From contig JAYMGJ010000068.1 in the NCBI GenBank assembly GCA_037178675.1, positions 62,001-126,000 of the forward strand: a DNA stretch of 64,000 nt, read 5' to 3'. A model generated the notes under the pieces. That model saw nothing but the letters and a program-made list of their open reading frames with translations, searched no databases and was not told the DNA's origin. Source of the stretch: Scleroderma bovista. Lineage: Eukaryota > Basidiomycota > Agaricomycetes > Boletales > Sclerodermataceae. Within the stretch, counting starts at the first letter, position 1. The number at the start of each line of letters is the position of its first letter. The position numbers were made by a program, and so were the translations under genes. This document shows, one piece after another, positions 1-16,104 of this stretch.

Positions 1-1
1 T

Positions 2-1443
2 CGCGACTCTTCCACAGAGGGTGTTGGTGATTCGTCTGACCCTTCCCCCGATTCTCCCGTTCCTCCCAACAACCAGACATCCGGCGACGAAATCTCAGTC
101 CAACTACACTCAATTCCTGCCTCAAGGCAAGAGACCTTCACTGTCCAACAGCAGAGTTCACGTACCAAGGATCTCCCACCACCGCCTCTTGAGATGCCCA
201 TTGCTCAGACCTTCCCTGACGATGCCGGGTATGCTCCGGGCTTCTCAGCTCGCCATCAACACAGCTCTCAAGAATCTCGCTCGAACGTAGTTCGCCAGAC
301 ATCACACCATGGGACCAACCGCGGGCGCTCCACTGGTCAGCACGAAGCGACGCACCCGCTAACCCCCCACAGATCGCATAGCAGCTCTGGTACACATCAT
401 GTCAGCCGTCACCACAACACTGCACACCCAACTACCCGCCGCCGATCGCGATCTCGCCCTCCAAGTGCCAATTCTCACCGATATGCATCAAGTCCTCTAT
501 ACCCGAATAATGGTGCTGAAGATAATCTGGCCTCGTCTCCGGACCATGTCAACAGCGCAACGCGTAGTGAACACAGGCACCATAATGTCCTATCGAGGAC
601 ACATACCTCATCCAGTTTACACCATCGTCCAACTCCACCCACACCCGTCGAACCGGCACCTCTACATACCCCCCATAAACTACACGAACCCCAGCACCAT
701 ACCGCTGATCCCACGCGGATCTCAGGCATTTTCCCAGTGCCTGGTCTGCACCCCAATATCGACCAGGATATCCAAACACCCTACGTCAAGATGCTACTCG
801 CATTAGATGATATCCCACAGCTGTTCAATCTGCTAGGATCATTCTTTACTTGGATACTACTAGCCGGTTTCATCTTGTTTCCCGGAACGTTTGCCTCGTG
901 GAAGGACGCGCCTGCTGGGAGCACCCAAAGCGAGATCTTAGCCATAGTCAACAATGTACCACTGTAGGTGCAGCTTTCATCCATCGAGGAATGATTTAAC
1001 ATCGTGGAAAAAGGCTGGTATTCGCATGGTTGTGCACTGGCGTTGGAGGGTGTGGGATGATCTGGCTATGGTGGCGATGGCAGAATAATTATATCTGGAT
1101 CGTGAACCGGATCTTTGTGTGAGTGAAGCACGCCATAGATCAAACCCTGCCTAATCCCCCCTATATCATCAGCCCTGGCCTTTTGAATTCTTTCGCGGGT
1201 GTGATTTCGACGTTGACAAACGTTTATGGCAGTCAAGGTGGTGTGTTCAGCTCGAGTGCCAAATCAACGATCATTGTGACAGGAAGCCTTACTGTGATTT
1301 GTGGAATTCTCGTACTGGTGTACCAGTTTGGGTTGATACGGAATCTTAGATTGGAACATGAGCGAGAGATTGGCGTGGAGAAAGCCGGAAAGCACGGAGA
1401 GGGTGCACTCGGAGAACAAAAGAGGCGCAGCATAGAAGCCTGA
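2..1443 (+). CDS. Partial membrane protein of unknown function (5' end outside window)
   Basis: The reading frame is open from base 2, so the start lies left of the window. Exons: 2-963, 1014-1118, 1173-1443, with introns GTAGGT...AAAAAG and GTGAGT...ATCAG that keep phase. The first ~260 residues are low-complexity, rich in Ser, Pro, His and Thr, and look disordered and probably cytosolic. A hydrophobic segment follows (around 822-895), a second at the start of exon 2 (Leu/Val/Cys/Gly/Trp-rich) and a third in exon 3 (about 1265-1335). A short charged tail closes the protein. I do not recognise the family. The layout of a long disordered head plus three membrane helices is seen in many fungal orphan membrane proteins. 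The segments and splice sites are clear; the function is unknown. Confidence 0.7.
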
Positions 1444-1804
1444 TCAAATGTGTTTTATTTCACGTACGACATGCTACTAGCATTTCTTGACGAATAGCAC
1501 GGCAAATGACTGCGGGTGGATTTGTGTGTCGTAGGTTGGGATACTCGGGTCCTGATGCAGATAGGAGTACAGCACCTCGTGCGGGAGGCAACGGGTCCTC
1601 GAGGCACAGGAGCAGTGTCAAGCACTGCGTTGTTAGTGCACTCACCTGCATTATAGACCCAACTATTGAGGAAAGGCCGTGCCAGAACCATCCAGACACT
1701 GGTCTCCGACTTGCAAGGGTAATGGAGGGACGTAAAAAGTATAGACTCTGCTACGGGGGAACAACGCCGTTTTATTTCATTGGGTGAAGGGAAGAGCGGG
1801 ATGG
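1444..1804. other. Intergenic tail between two convergent genes
   Basis: This stretch lies between the stop of the membrane-protein gene (+) and the stop of the NDUFA2 gene (-), so it should hold both 3' UTRs. A minus-strand peptide around 1455-1560 (containing LYSYLHQDP) and another around 1650-1730 look faintly protein-like. I could not join them into a phased gene and do not recognise them. Confidence 0.4.
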
Positions 1805-2195
1805 TCATGACACGCTCAATAGCTGGGCAACTTTAGAGGCCACATCGCCCGAGGAGAGATTATCTAGTTCAACGTGTCTCTCAATGCCTCGCTCTGTGAA
1901 TACACGTTACGCTCAGTGTGCAGCATAGCACACGAGCGAGAAACGCACCGAAACGTGCGAATACGCGTGCGGGTGTTCCGTTAGCCTCCCTGATCAGGAT
2001 GGGGAGGTCTGGGTTGTACCTCTTCATGAGCTGGTAATTTGCAAGGACAAATTGGCTGAGCAGGCACTGATGAGTATCCACAATGGCTCGTGCCGTTTCC
2101 GCTCACCGTGTGCCTGCAGATGGCTGGCTTGACTGGCAGAACAGGAATCGGATCTCACGCAGAGCAGGGGACAGAGCCTTTGCAAACGAGGCCAT
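1805..2195 (-). CDS. NADH:ubiquinone oxidoreductase subunit NDUFA2 (B8 / 10.5 kDa)
   Basis: Accessory subunit of mitochondrial complex I, a small thioredoxin-like protein of the matrix arm. Exons on the minus strand: 2195-2107, 2055-1949, 1893-1805, summing to 285 bases or 94 residues, the usual family length. The protein has the family signature: a basic start, the FLFCQSSQPSAGTR block near residue 20, then YNPDLPILIREANG and a short acidic-to-hydrophobic tail. Introns are GTGAGC...CTCAG and GTGCGT...CACAG, both in phase. The start codon faces the Rax1 start 142 bases away, so both genes probably share a divergent promoter. The family match and the clean three-exon model make this call secure. 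Confidence 0.92.
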
Positions 2196-2337
2196 GACGG
2201 AGATGAGCAGAGCAGACTTGATTATATAATAAACGTGGGTTTGTTTGGATGTAAATATTTTTTCGGTTGCCAACAAAAGTCCTCTGCTCGCGGTCGTGCC
2301 CGACGTCAAAGACCCTTGCGGGCATCTCGACAACGCC
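2196..2337. promoter_or_regulatory. Divergent promoter of NDUFA2 and RAX1
   Basis: These 142 bases separate two oppositely oriented start codons, so both 5' UTRs and core promoters must lie here or inside the genes. A TATATAATAAA-like tract lies near 2222-2232. No other element was recognised. Confidence 0.5.
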
Positions 2338-3694
2338 ATGGATGACGAGCAGAAGCAACAGCAAGAAGACTGGCTCAACAGCAGAAAGAACAGGCTTCCA
2401 TCATTCACAGAGGTTCTTTCACGAAGAACACGTCCGCCAGTGGATTTGTTCATGTTCTAGTCAGTCCTATATATCACACTCTCTGGCGCAACCAGCCATG
2501 ACTGACCATGTGTACTTCCCCTTTACAGCTTATTCCTGCAGCGTGAGGGGGCAGAGGACATACTGGACTTCTGGCTTGACGTCCAACAGCACGAGAACCT
2601 CTGTCGAGCCTATTTCAAGGACGTGCGCAAGTCTGGGCGCACAATCAAAGACGACTGGCCTCAGTACTGGGATTATGCACGACGGCGTGGGTCAATTTAT
2701 GGAACGGTAGTTGGCCTGCAACCAGGCGCCGCGAAGCGAAGTACGGCCAGCACGGGCGACATCCTGGACCAGGAGAAACGGGCTGGTGCTAGCGATGAGA
2801 AACGCAGTGGGAGGCGTTCGACGAGTCCGCAACCACGAGTTCCTGGCACTGAGAAGGAGCGAATCGCCTCCGCTTCACCCCCCACGGCTGACTATGACCC
2901 TCCGCGTTCAACAACCCCGTTCTCGCTTTCAGGTCGCACTCCGACTCTCTTCAACATGAGGCGAGCCTCGCGAGCGCCTACGATCATCCCTCGGTCCGCA
3001 GCTATCACGCGAATGGATCTCATCGCGTCTGCAGAGCGCATTTTTTACCGTTATCTCTGCCCTGCCAACACCGTCAATTCACCGGAGAACCACGAGATAT
3101 ACCTCCCACCAGCACTCCGCATCCATTCCTTCCCTCTGAGTAGCCAGCAGGAGCCAAAGAATCAGAATGAACTGAATCTACTCGCTCAGATACCGGACAT
3201 GTTCCATGCGCAAAAGGAGTACTGCTTCCGTGCCATGGAACAGGACGCATTCCCACGATTCTTGAGGGCAAAGGCGTTTGGAAATCTCACACCACTATCG
3301 GCCCTCGTTCGCCTGGTTGCAGGGCTGATAGTGTTGTGGATCGGACTGGCTGTCGGATTCGCGCTTATCTTTCTTGATGTACTCCCAAAGTCGAAGAGAT
3401 TTTTCGTACGTGACTTTCCGTTCTTGCTTGACGTCTCTGAATGACCCGCGTTTGCAGCTTTTCATCCCATTCACGATTGCCCTCTTACTCCTTGTTTCGC
3501 ACCAGTACGAGCTGGATCCAGTTCTCGTCTTCTTGGGACAATCTGAATCGACGCCTTTCCGTACACTTACCATCCGAGAGCCATATGTAAAGAAGTTGCT
3601 CCTTGGACGTGCTATCTGGGTCACTACGCTCGTTGCGATCTGTTCGACGGTATTGACCTTGATATTTTGGGCTGTTCCAGGTCATCGACTGTGA
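2338..3694 (+). CDS. RAX1: Rax1-like RGS-domain bud-site/polarity membrane protein
   Basis: Exons 2338-2459, 2529-3405 and 3458-3694 give 411 residues. The first junction rebuilds the conserved run FMFYLFLQREGAEDILDFW, the start of an RGS fold typical of Rax1. The middle (about residues 130-230) is a Ser/Pro/Arg-rich linker. The second half of the RGS-like region (dipping into PDMFHAQKEYCFRAME) precedes three hydrophobic segments near the C-terminus, as in yeast Rax1, which marks former bud or septum sites with Rax2. The start at 2338 was chosen because it leaves a short charged leader before LPSFTEVL; an upstream in-frame ATG at 2245 would add 31 residues. The role in polarity is taken from the family, not shown here. 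Confidence 0.88.
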
Positions 3695-4478
3695 TGTCGG
3701 CCCTGGGGCATGTGTAATGATGAACATTTGGAAGAGGGTTGGGTGAATGGCAACCAATTTGCATGTACGAGACTCGAAGGACGGTGCGGGACCCAACGTG
3801 ATAAATCCGAATCGGATATTCGACGATGGATTGTTACTTTTCTTATTTGCCTATCTACTTATTCACTACCTCGCGCCGACATTCTCCATAATCGCCCTTC
3901 TAATTCGTTCGCGTTCATGTGCGTCCTTCCTATCCTTTGCCCCCTTCCCTTCCCTCGACGACGCTATACATTGACTTTTCCTTGACGTTAGTATCATCCA
4001 TACCCGATCCCCTGTTACAACCAAACAACACTTTACATGTCGCCATCCCTCGCTATGCTATTGGCATTCACCCTGCTGTCCCATGCGGAACATTTCTTGG
4101 TTTTGTCCCAGAAATCTGTCATGTTTACGAACTTCCATTGATTCTCTCAATGTTTATTTCTTCACTACTTTTTAACAGTACTTCCACGGCTGTAGGGCTT
4201 GACTTGATTGGATAATTTAGAAAATTGATTGTTCAATGTTCATGTTGCCGGGCGTTCCTATGCCAAGTAGCAATTCGAAACTGATGTCAGAAGAAAAGAA
4301 AAGAAAAACTAGAAGCTAAAGGGAAAATGATAGGTACAACGAGGGTACAACCACCGCACTGGCAATGAGACGTCTTGGGCTACATACTCCCAGTCTCAGA
4401 TCAAACGGATACAAGAGATGAGTAAGAATGTAGTCGCCACCAATCTATCCCCGCGAAGAGCAGTAACGATTGCGCATA
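3695..4478. other. Intergenic region, no gene seen
   Basis: Convergent 3' flanks of RAX1 (+) and the HMG-box gene (-). The sequence is T/C-rich around 3830-4020 with only short open frames that lack family features. Nothing else was recognised. Confidence 0.5.
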
Positions 4479-5478
4479 TCATGTGCTTGCTTGCTTCTGG
4501 TTTGCTTGTGCAGCCTCCTTGTCCCGGTTGTACGCCACGACAAAGGGCTATGACGCGAGTTAATGGCATGAACAAATATGCAGTCATGGACGCACATATT
4601 TCTCATCGTCAGACATACTACGCCATCGTTCACCTGCGGCGCGACCCAGTCGGCGAACGGGATGCTCAGGATGAGACTTGTCCTTCATAATCGCATCTCC
4701 CTCAGGACTGGAACGGAAAGAACTGACAAATCTGGAGGGTCGAATTGAGCATAATGATTTGCTCGTGTCCATTCCACCAACCTCAAGTAAGGGGTGGGGA
4801 GTTGAGGTTCCTTGTTTGGATCCCGTATTCTGGATAAACCTCGCTCCTTCCGCTTCTTGTTTATCGCACTGAGGACCTTAGGATCCACATTTGTGAAGTA
4901 CTGCTCTCGAGCCTTTAGATACTGTTCCTTGAGAACTTCAAACTCGTCATAATAAGGCTGTGTGATAAGATATAATGAGCATCCCAACGTGGTAGCCTGC
5001 ATGCATGTAATGACCTGTTTCTCCGCGGTGCTCATGGCAGTCCAAGCTTCCCCTGCGCGTTTAGCAAGCGCAATGACTCCCCCCTCCTTTTGGAGCCCGT
5101 TTCTAAATGCATCCTTGGTGTGCTTCACGAAGAAGATGACATACGGGCTATTGGGACGCTTGGGAGGCAAATCATCCGCGCTCACGTTCATGGCTGTGGT
5201 GACGCGTGACAACACGAGTATATGCATGTCCAAGGATACGTACCCTGCTTTGTGGGGTTTTCTGCCTTTTTGGCTGGCTTCGCAGGAGCAGTTTTCTTCT
5301 TCTCGGTAGTTGTTGCCTTCTTCTTGGTAGCCGCGGACTTGACTGCAGGGGGGGACTGAAGTAGCACAGTGGTCAGGAATGTGCGACGTGCCAACGCTGC
5401 AGGAGCGACAAGTTGCGTAGAAGGAGAACGGAGGGAAACGCGGAGTGCGTGAGAGGAGAACATCGCGATGACTTTCAA
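4479..5478 (-). CDS. Mitochondrial-type protein with two HMG boxes (Abf2/TFAM-like)
   Basis: Minus-strand exons 5478-5244, 5193-5015, 4957-4782, 4722-4596 and 4517-4479 give 251 residues. The N-terminus is Arg/Ser/Leu-rich with few acidic residues (a likely mitochondrial presequence), followed by a Lys/Ala/Thr-rich linker. HMG box 1 starts at PPKRPNSPYVIFF and includes GEAWTAMSTAEK and PYYDEFEVLKEQY. A shorter box 2 has LGRAAGERWRSMSDDEKY. Two HMG boxes behind a presequence match the packaging/transcription factors of mitochondrial DNA. The last 39-base exon is inferred; without that splice the protein would stop at 4584. An alternative start at 5463 removes five residues. It is divergent from MED8 with 96 bases between the starts. 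Confidence 0.82.
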
Positions 5479-5574
5479 AGCCAGGGGGTGGTTGGAAGAT
5501 GGAAATGTTCAATGGGAGAGTGTCACGGCGTCAAGCCGCGTCACAGGTCACAGGTCACACAGACACCCCTGACC
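5479..5574. promoter_or_regulatory. Divergent promoter of HMG-box gene and MED8
   Basis: Only 96 bases separate the two start codons. A direct repeat of a TCACAGG-type motif (around 5541-5555) is the only pattern seen. No TATA box is evident. Confidence 0.4.
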
Positions 5575-6423
5575 ATGTCCACTACAACAAATCCACAGCT
5601 GGTATTTGACCCAAATACGCTGCCCATACCCCAGCTTGAGTCTCTGAGGTTCAAGGCAAACCAGATCGTTGAGTCCATCCAGACACTCCAGCGCACAATT
5701 GAAGCTGGCGGACAGAATGTGATGCCCCCGTGGCCAGACATTTTGTCAAAATACAATCTCATATTGTCGCAAACCCACAGCTTCTACTCGTCTCTCACCT
5801 CATCGCTGTCCGCTTCTCAGTCATCCTCGTCTCAGACACAGACGAAGAGTCCCTATGAGAAGGTCGCACTCCATCCCGCGGTGGGCATGACGGACGCGCA
5901 ATTCGACAACGAAATGATCCCGCTTCTGCGAAACCAGCAAACTACAGATGTACTCCAGCAAGAGAATGCTACTGTGCGCCGCCTCGCTGAGTGCATGGTC
6001 ACGCGCGGTACACTCGCGACCAGCGGTATCCAGAACCAAAGTAACCAGCCCATGCCTGGTGTGGGGATGGGCAGAAGCCATCGGGTCACACAAGAAGACA
6101 TTCTTCGCGAGTGTGCAGAAATACGTGATGCACACGATCGCCGTGTAGAACGAGCGGTACGCGCAATACTTCTCCTTCGTGACAAATACGAGTGGAAGCA
6201 ACGTGTCGAGGTCGAGGTCGAAGAACCAGAAGAACTCGAATGGGACCCGCGCGTGTCCCAACAAAACGTGGCTGTTCCTGGTGGATCTGATGCTGATATT
6301 GATGCAGAAGAGGGACAGAGTAGCGACGAGGAAGAGGTCGTTGAAGGCGAACTTGCAGGAGACGATGACCAGACCCCGTCACCGGGTCCTCAAGAGGACA
6401 TCGAGATGGAGCCACCCAATTGA
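5575..6423 (+). CDS. MED8: Mediator of RNA polymerase II transcription subunit 8
   Basis: A single exon of 282 residues. The N-terminal half has the Med8 helical pattern: residues ~14-40 (LPIPQLESLRFKANQI), then PPWPDILSKYNLILSQTHSF, then a conserved LHPAVGMTDAQFD block and a long helix with LLRNQQTTDVLQQEN. The C-terminus is acidic (runs of Glu/Asp in the last 60 residues). Med8 is a head-module subunit contacting TBP and Med18/20. The start at 5575 was chosen because the upstream extension is poorly conserved and would run into the divergent promoter. The stop is 56 bases from the stop of the next gene on the other strand, so the 3' ends nearly overlap. Confidence 0.88.
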   Translation: MSTTTNPQLVFDPNTLPIPQLESLRFKANQIVESIQTLQRTIEAGGQNVMPPWPDILSKYNLILSQTHSFYSSLTSSLSASQSSSSQTQTKSPYEKVALHPAVGMTDAQFDNEMIPLLRNQQTTDVLQQENATVRRLAECMVTRGTLATSGIQNQSNQPMPGVGMGRSHRVTQEDILRECAEIRDAHDRRVERAVRAILLLRDKYEWKQRVEVEVEEPEELEWDPRVSQQNVAVPGGSDADIDAEEGQSSDEEEVVEGELAGDDDQTPSPGPQEDIEMEPPN

Positions 6424-6479
6424 TAGCCAGATAGATGAGTGACAATGGGTGTGGCCTTTGTATAATATCTCTAAGCACT

Positions 6480-7756
6480 TTAATAACATGGCGCATCTTT
6501 TAGGCTTTGCACGCATGTAGGGAGGATCTCTCTGGCCCACTCCACCCTACTGCGGTGCTCCCCTCCAGTCTCCACCCGTCCGGTCTCGTGTCCCCTCTGT
6601 TCCTCCGCTAACACTAGCAGTGCCAAATATACCGTGTACCACAATCTCTTCGTCTTCTGCCTGGGAAACACAATTAACCTTCCCCCCTCCTCTCCACCAA
6701 AATACCCTTCATTGATAGCTCGACTTGGTCCGGGTGGAGCGAACCACGCCTCCATCATCGGATCCCCCCATAGTGTGTGCGAAAATGTCGGAAGAAGATA
6801 TGCAATGTCCGCGTCTGCCTCGCCATCCTGACTCCCGGTGCTCGCATTTCCAGATGTGGAGAGGGATACGAATACGTCCGCTTCGTTTCCTGTAACCCAT
6901 ATTATACCTGGCACCTCAACATCGTCGAATAAGAATGCCCCTATTGCGCGAGAAAGATATCGACGTAGTTCTTCTACATCTATTCCCAGCTCTCCGCGTA
7001 AGTCGAACCGGGCCGTATTTCCATCTTCCCCAGTTAGTTCGGCAAGTAGCGCTTCGAGCATGAGAACGAACGTGTCTTGCCAGCTGTATCGCGACCAATC
7101 TTCCTCTGTCTCTTGACCCACGCTACCATTACCGATGGAAAATAGGGAAGGTGGAAATGGTGTAGCTGAATGTTTAAGCTTGGCTGGTTCAGCAGGCCGA
7201 CCGAACCAGTCATTCGTCACGCCGTGAAGTGCGCGGAGGTATGTTCCCAGCCGGAGTTCTATACGTGCGAGCTGCCGAGGGGAAAGCGTGGAGCGGAGAG
7301 ATGCGAAAGAAGGTGGCGAGTTCGTTGTTCCCGTTGACGTCTGTGAGCACCCGGGAACAAGGACTAGCAGCCAGCCAAAATCCCAGCGCCCCTGTTGGCC
7401 TGAGAAGTCCTGAGCAACGGGCTTCGGGACTGGTACATCTGTGCTCGACACGATTTGAGATAGCAGGGCGGACAGAGCCGGAAGAGTAGTGGTGCCAGTA
7501 GGTGGTGGAATGTCTAAGTCATCTGGAACGAGCGGGGAGGTGAGGAGGAGGTAGTGTGTCGGAGAACTGGACTGGGTAATATCGTACACCCTTGCAGATG
7601 CCGTATAGCTATGATTTGCTCGGTTTTTGGTCGATCACGCAAGGCCATAAGAACACACCTAAAGCCGATGTTCCCGACTTCGACCACAGCAGTGACGGAG
7701 GCCTGACCTCCTTTATGCTGGCTCACGATGTCCTGGGCCTCCTGCAGTGTGATCAT
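6480..7756 (-). CDS. Fungal orphan with kinase/aminoglycoside-phosphotransferase-like fold
   Basis: Minus exons 7756-7659 and 7608-6480 give 408 residues. The splice GTGTGT...CATAG (50 bases) joins the frame at GFSYTASARVYD. The order of elements resembles the fungal APH/choline-kinase-like superfamily: a small N-terminal lobe with an EVGNIGFS turn, a region ending in GRWDFGWLLVLVPG, a helical part with LGTYLRALHGVTNDWFGRP, SRYSWQDTFVLMLEALL, and a late Trp-rich TLWGDPMMEAWF block. I do not see a clean HxD...DxD catalytic pair, so enzymatic activity is uncertain. An uncharacterised fungal protein is the safe reading. Confidence 0.65.
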
Positions 7757-8040
7757 GTTAGTGGGCAGACTCGGACGTCTTTGAGTGTTGAATGATAAGA
7801 TGCTAGATATAGTCTAGTCTATTTATGTAAATCCGAGTCATCAAGTCGAAGACTAAGGCAGCATTCGACCTCTAAGCCGCACACAAGTATGTCACACAAA
7901 CGAGTGCACTGGGTTGTCCTTCCGTAGTTTGTTTAAGTAAGAGAACCTATTCATAAATACAGATATAGCAGGTGCTTCAGCAAAGTACACGACCCGGAAA
8001 TTCGAACCATCTCCGCGGAATGAGCGCTGAGTGGAGAAAT

Positions 8041-9253
8041 TCAAGGCAGAACGGTTTTCTCGACAACCTGTCCGGCGACTAGCTCTTTGACGGTAACACT
8101 TCCATCCTGAGAAAAAAAAGTAAGAATAGTAGTCCCGGAAAAATAGTGACCGCTTACTTGATTTCCGAAGTAAGCTGCTCGTGCCATGTGGCAGAACAGG
8201 CCAACTTCCACGACGCCGGTCAGCATCTTTATTCTTGCCATAATCTACAAAAGCTTGGTGTCAATCGGAGCATGGAATAAGCAAGCTCATGTACCTTGTA
8301 AGGCTCCTTCATAACATCCGGTGGGAACGGAGCATCTATGATGAAGTTTCCATTATCCGAAACGACGGGTCCAGCTTTCGCCTTGGCCATCCGGAGCGTC
8401 GCGTTCGGAGAGCCGAGTGTATGGTGCAGATTTTGCAAGACTTTAGCATAAGCAAACGGAACAACCTCTATGGGAATGCCTGGGAACTGTTACAAACACT
8501 GAATTAGACAAAAATGTAAAGCACGTGTCAAGAACGCACGTTAGTACCCAGGTTCTCGGCATTTTTTCGGTAGTCAGCGACTAGGATGAACCTGGGGGAC
8601 GTTTTAATTAGAGTTGGGAAGCCGATCAGGAAAACGGAAGTACGTTTCCGCGGCTTCCGCAAGGACTTTCTCTCGTAGATGGCAGGCGCCGCCGCCTTTG
8701 ATGCAGTTCAAATCCCGATCCACCCTGTAGGGGTTCAGCTTGAGTTAAGGGATCTTTTCAGTGCAATGGCACAAGACACACTCATCGGCGCCATCAATCG
8801 TTACGTCGATCGTGGGGAACTGGTCAACATCACCAAGGGATAGATTTGACGTGACGATGAGCTCCTTTGATTGAAATCCTGTAGGAATGAAGACACGATG
8901 CCTGTTCAGATCCTCCCCTTGTTGGACGATACGTTCAACGACGTATGGGACCGTTGATCCTACGGGCGAGCTTAGTGTACATGGATAGGGGGATGGGAAC
9001 ACCAGCAGACCTGAACCAATGCCGATGACCTGAGACAGAAACTTGCGTAAGTCAACGTATTGAGAAAATCTATAACACCATACTTTGTGATTAGGGTGGA
9101 TGTGCTCATCTACTGCGGTATAAGCGGCAAGGCGCTTCGCCTGCTCGATAGGTGACAACTTCAGCGCTGTGACTGCAAAAGCGTCAGAATGTCCACCCTA
9201 GGGACGGAGGCTGGCCACCCACCGGGAGCTGCAGGTATTGTTGGTATGGCCAT
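8041..9253 (-). CDS. RKI1: Ribose-5-phosphate isomerase A
   Basis: Converts ribose-5-phosphate and ribulose-5-phosphate in the non-oxidative pentose phosphate pathway. Nine exons on the minus strand: 9253-9223, 9172-9084, 9029-9011, 8959-8782, 8724-8644, 8591-8540, 8486-8295, 8244-8158, 8106-8041. They sum to 795 bases, 264 residues. Family motifs are all present: an [14 protein letters not shown] substrate loop, TIDGADE (catalytic Asp pair), [12 protein letters not shown] (catalytic Lys/Glu region) and [10 protein letters not shown] near the end. One exon is only 19 bases and splits the GSGST loop. The start at 9253 gives a short [10 protein letters not shown] leader. This is the only isomerase of this type seen in the window and it appears intact. 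Confidence 0.94.
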
Positions 9254-9734
9254 GGGGACTGGTCGAGGGGCGGGAGTAGTTCTGAAGGCTGAGCATACGG
9301 GTGTCCTATTTAACCGCTAGGCTAACTCACAACACCTCTTTGATGTGTGGCAAAGGCATCTTTTTGGCGGAGGAAGTGCGACAAAAGGCGGTGGACACGG
9401 CAAGTGGTCGGCTTGTAGCTGTGATCGAGATGAGCTTTACAGATGAGGATACAGACATGACGAAAAACGTCGGTAAATATCAGCTCGCAACTTTTGCTCA
9501 TCTTGCCTTTTGCCATCATTGTGTCAGTAAGAGCCAGTGATTGAGCGCTTCTACTTGGAGGTGACATTCGCCACTAGTCAAAGACTAGCTGCCCTTTCGG
9601 CTGTACAACACTACTCCGGAGCTGTGCATCCGACTCCTCTGCTGAATCTAGTGATTCAAAATTGCACTGCTTAGCAACCTGTACCACTTGGCCGATCGGA
9701 TCATCACTGTTGTCTCGGCGACAGCACCTTCGGA
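9254..9734. promoter_or_regulatory. Divergent promoter region of RKI1 and TFB5
   Basis: 481 bases lie between oppositely facing start codons. Open frames at 9301-9567 on both strands have no family resemblance. No TATA box or clear binding-site cluster was recognised. Confidence 0.35.
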
Positions 9735-10092
9735 ATGAGAGCTATTAAGGGTACGTCCAGCAGATCTTTGTACACGAGAAAATTCTAAGGGGCCGTTGGA
9801 GGTGTCATTCTTACGTGGTGAGTATCGCGAGGGTTAGTTGACTCAACCCTTGATGGCCTCTATTTCTGCCAGCGATTCTGCCGTGAAACAAATCCTAATC
9901 ACGATGAATGAAAAGGACCCATTTATCATCGAGGATCTGGATGATTATCACCTTGTGATCAAAGCGGACGACGAATACAGGGTGCGGAAAGAGCTGGAGG
10001 CAGAGGTAAATCCAGTGTTCTTATGAGGCTCTCTTACTAATAACGTCTGGGGACAGTTGGAGAAAAACACGTATAGTTTGGAAGCCACGTAG
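9735..10092 (+). CDS. TFB5: TFIIH core subunit Tfb5 (GTF2H5/TTDA)
   Basis: Small structural subunit of TFIIH needed for nucleotide excision repair and for stability of the complex. Four exons: 9735-9750, 9802-9817, 9873-10005 and 10057-10092, summing to 201 bases, 66 residues. The first two exons are each only 16 bases. Together they encode MRAIKGVILTC, joining DSAVKQILI in exon 3, which is the family start. The core motif FIIEDLDDYHL is intact. Introns use GTACGT, GTGAGT and GTAAAT donors, and the last has a good CTAAT branch site. A gene finder that ignores tiny exons would begin the protein at 9838 and lose the conserved N-terminus. Confidence 0.9.
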
Positions 10093-10624
10093 TCCAATCA
10101 TAATGTATCCATGTTGGAAAATCAAAGTCGGCGCCCGGTTTTGCCGCCTTGTCCGGAATGAGCTACTAAGCACGGGTCAGTGTGGGTTTTCTGAGAATCA
10201 ACTCCAGTATCTGACCGCCCGATTTCTTTCGTCTGGAGCGGGGGTACATGACGATCCACGAAGGTAGGTTGTTTACTAGCATCGACAACATTACAAAATT
10301 TATGAGTAACAACTCGTCACCTCGGTGATCCGCTTACCTTCTTGTCTTGTAAGCGCCTATCCCATTCGTCCACTTGGAAACAGAACTCAGCTCACTTGAA
10401 CAGCCGTGTTGGCTCAGGCACTGTCGACGTGACTTAATTCCACGTGAAAACATTGGAATGAAGGTGTTTGCAAAGATGAAACGAACGACACGCTAAGCCT
10501 TCTATTGATCGTGCTGGTGATTAAGTGCTAATCGACAAGTATTGCTCATCTGCAAACGCAAGGGCGTTCAATAAATACGAAAAAAATACATGCAAGGACC
10601 TCGAGTTATACGTCTGAGAACACC
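10093..10624. other. Intergenic tail between TFB5 and ARO1
   Basis: Convergent 3' flanks. No open frame with recognisable features was found. A CCACGTGAAA-type E-box-like site lies at about 10440 but its position gives it no obvious role. Confidence 0.4.
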
Positions 10625-15873
<5,249 letters not shown>

Positions 15874-16104
15874 CGCGAACACGGAGGGAGAGCTGAGAGC
15901 ACTGGATGCACGGACGATCGTCTTTTAAGTGGTGGCAAGTCGGTGCTTGCTCGGAGGAAAAGCATATGACCTATTTCCTAATCGAGAATGGTGGTTACTT
16001 TGATCATTGCATTACTAATTACCGGTGCACTGCCACCGATGCTAAAAGTCACCGTCGGCAATATTTCACGCCGCGTCCGGCATTTCCACTTGATTCGTTC
16101 CGCC
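15874..16104. promoter_or_regulatory. Divergent promoter of ARO1 and alternative NADH dehydrogenase gene
   Basis: 231 bases between start codons. No TATA box is convincing and no Gcn4-type TGACTC site was seen in the stretch. Confidence 0.4.

Noticed and set aside
4584..4772. Stop at 4584 as end of the HMG-box protein
   Set aside because: It truncates box 2 right after DEKY; a good GTGCGT...ACAAG intron adds the expected helix end.
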